Made by a program: the position numbers and the translations under genes. Positions 55,571 through 64,000 of a stretch of 64,000 nucleotides of DNA are shown here, piece after piece. A model generated the notes under the pieces. The model worked only from the letters and a program-made list of their open reading frames with translations. It was not told where the DNA came from and made no database searches. The DNA lies in assembly GCF_020360975.1 (NCBI RefSeq), contig NW_025408673.1:3100001-3164000 (forward strand), written 5' to 3'. Source of the DNA: Hirsutella rhossiliensis (taxonomy: Eukaryota > Ascomycota > Sordariomycetes > Hypocreales > Ophiocordycipitaceae). Within the stretch, counting starts at the first letter, position 1, and every line of letters starts with the position of its first letter.

Positions 55571-58500
55571 TTATCCCCCCCCAGTCTCGTCTTGTCCCTC
55601 CCCGCGGCCCCGGGAGGTCATCGCCGAGCCAGCGTAGCGCCTCCCGACGGTCCTCTCACTGAGCCTCTCTAGCCGTGCCTGCGCCGCCGTCATCTCCTCG
55701 GGCACCCTGTTCCTACCAGGTCCCTCTCCCGCACCTCCGACACGAGCATGATGCCGTCGAGCGTCGGGCACCGCGATAGCTGCACGTATAGGCTATACGG
55801 GTCGCACGGCGACGGTACCGCGCGCCCGTCGACGGTCGTCGTCCTCGCCCCCCGGAGCTCCAGCGCCACGCGCTCCAGCGTCCCGCCCTGCACCTTGTAG
55901 TCGGTGCAGGCGAAGGCCGCGGCGCACGGCAGGCCCTCCGGCTAACGTCGTTCCGCTGCCACGGCCGCTTCCGCTGGGCCTGGATCTTGACGCTGATGGG
56001 CGTCAGCAGGATCGTCCCGGACGGCATCCCCACGAAGTGGAAATCCTTGGTCGTCTCCGAGGCCAGCACCATGCCGACCGGCGGCCCGAAGTGCATTGTC
56101 AGCTCCGCCGAGACCCGGTGGCCGGGGAAGGCCCGGTCGGGTATGACGTCGACCGCCGTGTACCCGGCCCCGTTCACTAGCTTCAGCCCCTGGTGCGTGT
56201 TCTGGTTCACGACGACCGGCATGCCGGGCACGAAGAGGAAGACGGCCGGCACCGGAGTCGCGCTGTCGTCGCCCTGGCCTAGCATCAGCACCGCCTCCTC
56301 CTCCGTCGGCGTGCCGTCCCTCCACTTATGCTCGGAGACGAAGATGCGCGCCGCCGTCCGTTGCCGGGCCCGGAACGCGAGGGCCGCCTCTAGGTTGAGG
56401 TTCCAGCGATTCCTGTTAAGCGGCGTCACCACCGTCACCCCAGTCTCCCACGGTATCCGCCTGCCCGCCCGGTAGCACCTCGAGTTGAGGAGGTCTAGGT
56501 CCGACCGGTCCTGCTCCCCCCGCCGGATCCGCCCGAGCAGCCGCCGTAGCTCCGGGTCGCCGGCGGCGCGCATCTGCTCGTCGAGCATGACGACCGTCGT
56601 AAACTTCCTCCATAGCGCGTGCGCCTTATCGTGCTGCCGCCGCCGCTCGGCCGCGAACGCGCCGTCCGCGTCCCACGGCACCGCCGCGCTCGGCAGCAGG
56701 ATCGACCGCTCCTGCACCGGCCGGAACTGATGGAAGTCGCCGCAGAGGATGACTACCGGGATGCCGCCGAAGTCCCGCGGCGAGCCCGCAGCCGGCAGAG
56801 CTGCTCGTTCGCCGCGTGCAGCGTGCGCGCCCCGAGCATGCTGACCTCGTCGATCACCAGCACCTCCTTCTCCTGCCAGTCCATCCGCGACCGGCCGTCG
56901 ACGAAGCGTTCGCCCTGTCCCGGCAGCCGCACCCCGTCTACCTCCCTCGCCGACCCCCCCGCCTGGCCGCCCTGGCCGACCAAGAGGCCGCAGGCCGAGT
57001 GCAGGGTGATGCCGTTGATCCGCGCCGCCGCCGTCCCCGATGTCGCCGTGATTAGTAGCTGGCTCGATAGGTCCCTCTGGGCGAACAGCTCGACGAGCGC
57101 CTCAATGACGCGCGACTTGCCGGTACCGCCCTCGCCGCCGACGAATAGACAGAGCTGGCCGGCGTCGCCGCTGTCGCCGGCGTCGCCGCCCTGCCGGGCC
57201 TGATCGAGCTGGCGGCATATGATGAGGAGGGCGATCGACTGCTTCTCGTTAAGCGTTAGCCGGCCCGCTAGCTCCCTGCCGGCGGCGACAAACGAGCTCG
57301 ACGGGCCGAGCCGCACACGCATCCCCGCGTCGGCGTCCGCTGCCGTCACCTCGACGTCGTCCTCGCCGAAGCCGCCCATCACCCCGCGTAGCGCCGCACT
57401 CGGTCGGCCCCGGGCGCCGACGCCGCCGCGCCGCCCTGGATTCCTTGATCGCCCGCTCCGCTCCCGCGCGGCGCTCCTCTGCTGCGACTTGATGGCTCTT
57501 ACCTGCTCTTGCCGCGGCAGCGCCGCCCCGGAGAGGGTCGACCCGCGAGGATTACCCGCCTCGGCCCCGCCTCGCCCGCCACCACCGTCGCATCGAGCTC
57601 GGCCGCCGACGAGAGCGCCGACTGCTGAAACCGGCAGAGCTGCTGCGTCATCGCCAGCAGCTCCGCCGACCGCGCCGTTACCTGGCCCGCGCCGGCGGCG
57701 TTCCGGACAACGTCGATGAGCCGCGCCGCGTCGCCTGCGCCGCCGGCGCGGTACACCTGCCCGCCCCTCGGCCGCCTCCTCCGCGCCCTCGTTGGCGCGT
57801 GCCGCCGCCGCCGGCTCGCCCTCCTCGGTCGTAGCGGCCCATTGCCTGGCGTCGCGCTTGGCGTCCTCCGCCGACCGCCGGAGCAGCTGTACGTTGTCCG
57901 CGAGCCGCGCGATCCTCGGCGCCAGCGCCGCCCGCTCCCGCGCCCAGATATCGTTGATGTCGCCCGTCTCCTCGCAGACGAATGCCTCCCACGGCACGAA
58001 CAGCGCTAGATGCTGCACCGCCGCCCTTTGCACCGTTAGCCGGGCCACGGGCCGCGTCGCCGTCCGACGGTACGCCCTCGGCTTTGCTATACGTACCTCC
58101 GATGACATGACTCCTCGTCTTCCTCGCCGAACTCCTTACTGAGGTACCCGTCTAGGCGTACGCTCGCCCTTACCCGGCCGTCTGAGCACTTGCGCCCAGT
58201 CCTTCCCGGAGCCCAGCTCTCGTTAAAGGGTATCTCGCCCCAGGCCGCGCAGCCCTCGGCGCCTCCGCCATTCCGTTTCAGCCTTACGAGCGACGCGTAG
58301 TCGTAGAGACAGAGGCCCTGTAGGAGCCCGCCTCTATGCCGGTAGGCCTCGATGAAGGAGATCCTCGGCCCCGCCTCCTCGACGACGACCGTCTCGTCCG
58401 GCGCGTCGCTCGCCGTCGCCTCTACCCCGCTCGCCAGTCGGAGGTGCCGCCACTGGCGGAAGACGGCCCAGTAGAGCTGGTTCGTGTTCACGTACGCCCA

Positions 58501-61500
58501 CGCCGCGCCGCTGCAAAACTCCGCGGGATACCCCAGGAGGTCGGCGATCACCTCGACCTGGGATAGCGGGCGCTCCGTGAAGATTCGGTTCGCCGCCTTT
58601 AGTAGGAACACCCTCATCTTGTTCCCCCTTATAGGGTCCGCCGCGGCCTCCTCTCCGGCTCCGTTCCCCCCGCTATCGTTGCGGTCGGCGCTGGGGATAC
58701 TGCTCTCTGCTGTCGGCTCTAAGGTCGGGAGTAACTCGGCCGCGGCGGCCACCCGCTTCCACGTAGGTTCCTCTACCTTAGTCGCATAGTTGGTGATGTA
58801 GTAGATCAGGGCCATGGTCTTGCGCTGCGTCGCGATGAACGAGATGTCGTGGTTGTGCCGCAGCCCTACCGCCATCGCCTTGTTCCACCGGTTCACCATG
58901 CTATGTGTCCGCCGGATCTCCAGCACGCCGTCCGCCGTGAGCGCCGTCCTCTCTACTAGCCTCCAGGGCGCCTTAAAACGGCAGAGGTCGCCCTTACGAC
59001 CGGCCCCCGCGAGCGAGTACTTGACGCAGGTCGCGCTATGCGTGTGGACCTGCGTCGCGCCGGCGCAGAAGTTGGCCTCCTCGTCGAACGCGTCCGTAAA
59101 GCGCTCGACGTCGTCAAGCCACGACGACATGTGCGCCGTGATCGACCGCTCCGCCTGCACAGCGTGGTGCCCTTCTGCGTCTAGCTCCTACGGCCTAGGG
59201 TTAGTTTCGGCCCCTTTAGTCTGCGTTCGACGGAGCCGGGAGGCTACGCCCCTAGACGTCGTCCGCCTTACCTCGGAGAAGACGCTGTCTACGTAGCGGA
59301 TTATTCGCTCCCGGTACGCTGCCTGCTCCTCGCCGCCGGCGCCGGCCAGCGCCTCGCCGAGGCGCGCATTGCCCTTTAGCCAGAGAAGCCCGTGGAGGTG
59401 GAGAGCACCTCGTTCGTTCGTCTCTACCGCCCCGTAGTACGCCCCGACGTGCCCGAACACCGACTCGTCCCCGACGTCGACGTAATGCTCGAAGAAGAGC
59501 TTTATCTCCCGGTGAAAGAAGACGGCCGCGCTCATCGGGTCCGCTATCGCCAGCCGCACCCGCTTATACGCAGTCCCTAGCTCTCTTAGGAAGGCCTCGG
59601 CCGCTTCGGGGTCGCGGGCGCGGTACGCCGCCAGCCGTAGCTTTACCGGGTTCGTAATATCGTTCGGGTTTAGCGTGAACCAAATGGCCGGCACCCCGTA
59701 TCTGACGATGAGAGATAGTATCTTCTTCCGCATACTTAGGCGGCTCTCCCTCGACATCGGCTGCCGGTGGCCAAACACCGATAGGGACCGGAGGAGCTCC
59801 TTACCCCGTCGTCGCCGGTCTTGCCCGTGGCCTCGAGCTCGACCCTCGCCGCCTCGAGCCTCTGCGTCGTTAACGACTTTAGTAGACCCTCGACCTTTGC
59901 GAAGTTCTTCCTCGTTACGCCTAGCATACTGGCCTGGCGGTTCCTAGACCGCACCCCATATTAAACACTAGGAAGGCGAAGATGGGATGCGTCGCGAACC
60001 GGCCGCCGTGGCGCCGTAGCACGACGTCGGCCCATGCTTGAGGTTCATGTTCCGGGTCGACGTGAGGCCCTCCGCGACCCGCTCCGCCTCGGCAGCCCGG
60101 CCCCGCCACCCGGTAGTCTCGCTTCCACGGGTAGCGGCCTCGTCGGCGAGCCTCGGCCCCACGCCAAAGGGAAATAGCGTCGGGAAGGTCTTGGCGAAGA
60201 AGGAGGCGTCCGCCGAGTCGGCGAACTCGTTGCCGCGCCGTACCTGGATATAGGGCTCGTACTTGTCGCCATCGCCGCCGCGCGCCGCCCCTCCGGCCGC
60301 CGTCCCCACCCACGTCCTCGGCCTGCGCGGGCGCGCGCTCCGTCGGGCCCGACGGCGTCGCGGGCGAAGCGAATCTTCTCGGCGTCCGCCACCCTGGCGG
60401 CCCGTCGAGCGGGAACATGCCGGACGACGTCACCTCGTTGATTACTTCCCGCCCTCTTCGGGCCTAGCGCCGTCCTCTTCGTCGTCGCACGTGGGCCTGA
60501 CGTCGCGACTCCTCTCCGCGGATCCCGCCCTGGCTTAACATGACGAGGATCTCCTCGATCTCGACCGCGCCCTCGTCGTCCATGGCCCGCTCCGTCGGCG
60601 GCACCACCTGCGCGGTCCGCGTCCTCTCCCGCGCTGACGGCTCGTTTCGCTCCAGGCGCTCGCATACCACCGACGGCACCCGTGCGGCGGCGCCCCCAGC
60701 TCTCCATCTCCGCCACGTCGATCTCGACCTCGCCGTAGAGCGGGTTGTTCTCCTTAAGCCAGACGAGCGCCCTCTCGACCGCCCGCCGCCTTACCGACAG
60801 GAGGCCCGACAGGTCGCGTGGCCCCGGCTTCGGCCCCTGCCACGAGACATGGATCTCGTCCATAACCCGGACTAGCGGGTGCGGGAGCACCTGGTCACCA
60901 GCCCCTGCACGTCATTCGGGAATACCGTGATATGGCCCTTGACGTGCCTCGGATACCTCACGCTCTGCCTCTGCCCGCCGGGGATGCTATACCTCGTCAC
61001 GAAGCCGTAGCACGAGTTGAGCGAGATCAGCTTCTCTCGACCGGCGTGAGGCCCTTGAGCTCGTCGGGGTACGCGTGCTCGCAGCCGAGCCGGCCGTGGA
61101 GGTGCATGCCAGGCGAAGCTCTCACGCCCGAGGCACCGCGCGCACTCTGCGCATACCGGCACCGCCCGGCCCTCGGGGAAGCAGCTTCGGCACGCGAATA
61201 GAGACCGGCCGCCCTCCATGACGGGGCTCCGCCATGGCCACCTCTCCCACGCCATTTCCCTTAGCTCCTCTCTTGACCGCTTCCGGTAACATACCTTGCA
61301 GGTCAAGACCGGTAGCGTGCCGGCGTCGTGGAACGCCCGGTAGAACCTCTGCACCGTTCGCACCTGCCTCGCGCGCGGCACCGGCATGCACCACGTCTGC
61401 TCGTCTGCGAGCCTCTCGCCCGCCGCGAACTCCTCCTCGAGGTGCTGCAGTACGCTGGCTAGGTCCTCGGCCTGCAGCTCCTCCGTCTTGGGGTTTTCTG

Positions 61501-62139
61501 GCCCACCGGACCCGGGAGCATTTCCTTCGGCCTGCCCGCCGGGGTGCGGCCCTTCCTCTTCCGCTCTCCCCCGGGCTGCCGATTCATTGTCCTGCCTGCG
61601 CCCCGTTAGCCGTCTTCATGCGCCTTGGCCTCGCTCTGCGACCGTACCGGCTTGTTGGCTGTCCGTGCTTCCGACGCTCGGTCCCGCCTCGGTGGGGGCG
61701 CCGCGTGGACTCCGCCCTCAGAACCGGCCGAGCCCGATGTGCCGCGGCGCCTGCTGGCCTCTAGGCGGGCCGCCCTCGCTCGGCGGCGGTGTGAGACCGG
61801 CTGCGATCGGTGTCGGCCGGGGCTGGATACGCCGCAACGCCTGCTGCCTTGCGTCGGCTTGGAGTCTCTGCTGCCTCGGTGGTCTTCCCCGCCTGCGCTT
61901 CGCGCCCTCGTCGACACTCGGCTGCGGCGTGGTGTGGCCGTTCCACCCTATTCCCATATCCGCTTCGCCCTGCCTAGGCTGGGCGATGTCGCCGCCGTTG
62001 GCAGTCGCACCTATCGGTCTCCAAGCGTCCCCGCCCGGACCGTCCTCGACCGGCGTCTCCAAGGCGCCACGCGGTCCGTGGGCTTCCTGCGCCGGGCTCG
62101 CGCCCCTGCTCCGCGCGGTCCTCCAGCAGCTGACTCCAT
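55571..62139 (-). pseudogene. Helitron Rep-helicase (RepHel), copy F, frameshifted
   Basis: The start is ATG at 62139 (MESAAGGPRGAG), aligned with MKPANG of D and E through the gcRATG context. The N-terminal part has RRIQPRPTPIAAGLTPPP near 61820 and fewer repeats than D. The Cys-rich part is about 61320-61120 and the DUF6570-like region about 61060-60700. Helitron_like_N is split near 60000 and 59800, then open from 59778 to 59188 with the HUH motif HLH at 59392-59400. The intron follows the GAG at about 59274. A clean 357-codon stretch (59160-58087) has the tyrosines of YITNYATK at 58798-58800 and 58786-58788. After intron 2 (GTACGT...GCTAAC...AAAG) a 451-codon stretch runs from 58108 to 56753 with Walker A at about 57114-57140 and VLVIDEVSML. 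The end is frameshifted near 55720. Confidence 0.89.
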
Positions 62140-62934
62140 CGCGATACTGGCTGCCACTACCTTTATAAACCTCTCATCTACCTCGTGCTGCTATGCCCTG
62201 ACGTGGAGCCTCGTGAGTCGGACGTCGACGTATACGTCCTTTCCTGGGCTGCTCGTCTTGCGCTTATGTTGCTACTCGGCATGCAGCTTATGCGTAACGG
62301 ACACTTTACATTTACAATGACCTATGTACTCTATATAGAGCTCCGTAGTACGTCTATAAGCATGCTGCTGCTCTTCACATTATACCGGCGCCGACTTTCC
62401 ATTAAGCCTACCGGGAACTGCCTGCTGCTATCGCATGCAACGGCCTAGGCCGGTCTTTACATGTAAGTCGCTACGGCACCTTCCTCTTACTCGTGCTTTA
62501 CATTCTACGCTCTCCTTGTTATCTGGAGCTATGTCGCTAAGCGCCTTGGTTCGAGGTTAGATGCTTGCATACTGGCTTTTAACCCCATGTCTTAAACGTG
62601 TCGCCAATGAAGCTGCCCTATTCTGTGACAATATGGCTTCCCGTATGTCGGTTGTCTTAAAAACCCTCTATCCCTAAGCAGACCGCCTTTTGCCCTTTTC
62701 CCTCGCTTCTCATAGCATTCTCTAGACAACGCTCTTTCCATGTTCTCCTAACCGCTAAAATTTTCCCGTGTTTCCGTTAATATCTATGCTCGTGTTCTGT
62801 AGGGCGCCCCTGGCCCTTCACTTCCCCGCCGGTTTCTTCCAACGATACAAAAATAGGAAGAGTTCCTGCTCCTATTCTGCCCCGCTTAAACGATTCAAAA
62901 CGGCAGCGTCGCTCTTACGCTATACAACCTCGCC
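62140..62934. promoter_or_regulatory. Conserved divergent spacer of copy F
   Basis: It contains the shared block CATTATACCGGCGCCG (62378-62393) and a diverged form of the second block (CCATGTCTTAAACGTGTCGCC, 62585 on), in which the CACGTG core is lost. It holds the two divergent promoters by position. No gene is seen. Confidence 0.48.
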
Positions 62935-63628
62935 ATGTCTTCGTCCCCGTCTTCGGCCGCCTCTCCGCCGCATCTGAAGAGGCCCCTTAGTACTGGCAAG
63001 AGCGTCGACGGTGACATGTCTATGATGTTCTTCGCCCAGCCCGACTGCCCTCGAGGTTCGCCCACTAAGACGAGCACCGCATCAAGGACCTTAACGCCGA
63101 AGGCTATCGCCCGTGTCTTCCTGCCCGTCCCCTCGTAGCTGCTCCCGGCCGAGTACGCGCCCTCCGCGCGGAGCCGGATGCCGCCGACCCGGCTGTCTCT
63201 CTCTCTTTAGCCTAGGTAAACCTCTCGATTTACGGCCAGCCGGTCGTCGACCCCGACCGGTCCGAGCATCGGTTCTTCGTTAACAGCCACGTCCACTCCC
63301 ATGCCCTCCCTGGGGTCGAGTGCCGCGACGGTCTCCACGCCGGCCCGGGCGATACCGTCGTCTACAATTCCCACGCTCGTCGTCCGCGACCACGGCTACC
63401 ATCCATGCCCCCGCCCTGTATGTGTCTCTCCCGCCGCGTCGCTGACTTCTCCTTGTGGCGTCCTCCCGCGCTCCTTGGCCTCCCGACGGCCACTTCCCCT
63501 CGGCCCCTCCCGTCGTCTCCTTCCACGGCGTCGTCGCCGGCGCCGGCCTCTCCCTCTTGCGACGGGACCTCCAGCCCGGTCTCGACGCCGTCCGTCTCCG
63601 CTGCCGGCCGGGTAGTCGACCGTGTCTT
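62935..63628 (+). pseudogene. Helitron partner, copy F: frameshifted and cut at the terminus
   Basis: ATG at 62935 gives MSSSPSSAASPPHLKRPLST and DMSMMFFAQPDCP. The frame is then lost at CCTCGAGG (a GC pair short of CCCGCGAGG-like copy E), and later blocks are recognisable only in pieces (SLYGQPVV-like, HARRPRPRLPS). The exon 2 start (SLASRRPLPLGPSRRLLPR in one frame) is followed by RDLQPGLDAVRLRC. At 63629 the terminal motif begins, so the CCGFVRL..., TCTGKV and NLS blocks are absent. No functional product is expected. Confidence 0.75.
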
Positions 63629-63676
63629 CGTTCCTCAAGGCTTTTGTGCGCAACCCAGGGGGTTGCCTTACCTCGT
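63629..63676 (+). repeat. Right (hairpin) end of Helitron F and of the whole array
   Basis: CGTTCCTCAAGGC (63629-63641), hairpin GCAACCC (63650-63656), loop AGG, GGGTTGC (63660-63666), then CTTACCTC. To its right TTTATTATTG starts AT-richer DNA with no similarity to the array, so this marks the outer boundary. Confidence 0.88.
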
Positions 63677-64000
63677 TTATTATTGAATAGACGGAATGTG
63701 TTGTTGGTTTGAAATATGTATGGAATCAATTTGATTGGCTGGTCTTCTAGCTTGAGCTTCGAGTTAATGTAGGGAATCAGTGAATTATTGGCCCTTCCTA
63801 TGATTCGGTCCATCCACTCCATGCCGGGGAATCGCATAGCTCCAACCAACATCCTATCCCAACTGTCAGTGACTTCCAAGGCAAATCAGCACCCTTGCGA
63901 CATACGTACAATGTTGCGCACATGGAGCAAGTTGGGGAACCATTCACTGCGCATGCCTGCCTTGCGATTCATCTCCGCAGCGCTCCTCGTGCTCGCCTTC
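63677..64000 (-). CDS. Partial flanking gene, unrecognised (coding on minus strand)
   Basis: Read leftwards from 64000 one frame is open: AAEMNRKAGMRSEWFPNLLH up to about 63910. Another follows from about 63865 to the Helitron terminus: WDRMLVGAMRFPGMEWMDRI, GRANNSLIPYINSKLKLEDQ and IPYIFQTNNTFRLFNN. A short intron between them is likely (GTACGT at 63909; acceptor not settled, because the obvious CAG at 63863 gives the wrong phase). The frame runs into the Helitron without a stop, so the gene is probably interrupted. I do not recognise the protein. The base composition is lower in GC than the array. Confidence 0.4.

Larger units (their letters stand above)
55250..63676 (-). mobile_element. 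Helitron copy F (last in the array)
   Basis: It begins after the copy E hairpin, with a shortened left end that still has the CCTCTGATTGG box. It ends at the hairpin terminus 63629-63676, beyond which DNA is unrelated to the Helitrons. RepHel is at 55571-62139 (minus). The partner (62935-63628, plus) stops at the terminus. There is no MYND gene. Confidence 0.86.

Noticed and set aside
1..63676. RIP (repeat-induced point mutation) as the cause of gene damage
   Set aside because: Damage is mostly indels and the copies stay GC-rich with few stop codons made by C-to-T changes. A RIP index by computation would be needed to exclude a mild effect.

Overview
The window is a transposon-rich stretch of a filamentous ascomycete (Pezizomycotina) genome. 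Three things point there: a Zn(II)2Cys6 transcription factor gene with short introns and GCTAAC/GCTGAC branch sites, a Fot1/pogo-type DNA transposon, and fungal Helitron proteins. Almost all of the 64 kb is Helitron. Six related copies are visible, here named A to F. A (start of window to about 11.9 kb) is inverted; B, C, D, E and F (14.78-63.68 kb) lie head to tail in the opposite orientation. No copy has an open reading frame across the whole gene. Many breaks are one- or two-base indels in short homopolymers, so assembly error and true decay cannot be separated here. Each Helitron carries two divergent genes. The first is a large Rep-helicase (RepHel). In order it has an Arg/Pro-rich N-terminal repeat region, a Cys-rich segment plus DUF6570-like region, a Helitron_like_N HUH nuclease with a two-tyrosine motif, and a PIF1-like SF1 helicase; two introns sit at conserved places. 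The second, about 0.5-1.3 kb upstream and read the other way, is a 'partner' of about 450 residues. I do not recognise it from a named family. It has one conserved intron, repeated beta-rich blocks and a basic C-terminal NLS-like motif. Copies end in GCCTTGAGGAACGA at the RepHel 3' side and in the inverse TCGTTCCTCAAGGC followed by a GCAACCC/GGGTTGC hairpin at the partner side. This is the asymmetric terminal inverted repeat (Helitron2/Helentron) layout rather than the TC...CTRR layout. Region by region: 1-11.9 kb, copy A with a 2.76-kb pogo-like element (8786-11549) inserted downstream of its RepHel; 11.93-14.78 kb, a non-Helitron island with a damaged Zn2Cys6 regulator gene, flanked on both sides by Helitron terminal motifs; 14.8-25.6 kb, copy B, with a second degenerate partner fragment; 25.6-34.9 kb, copy C, the best-preserved RepHel; 34.9-44.3 kb, copy D, partner mostly deleted, plus a MYND zinc-finger gene; 44.3-55.2 kb, copy E, partner and MYND gene; 55.25-63.68 kb, copy F, partner cut at the right terminus; 63.68-64.0 kb, flanking DNA with part of an unrecognised gene. 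A, B and C form one subfamily. D, E and F form a more GC-rich one with a different RepHel N-terminus. The likely division of labour is inferred: RepHel nicks and unwinds, while the conserved divergent partner supplies an accessory, perhaps single-strand-binding, role as RPA-like proteins do in plant Helitrons.
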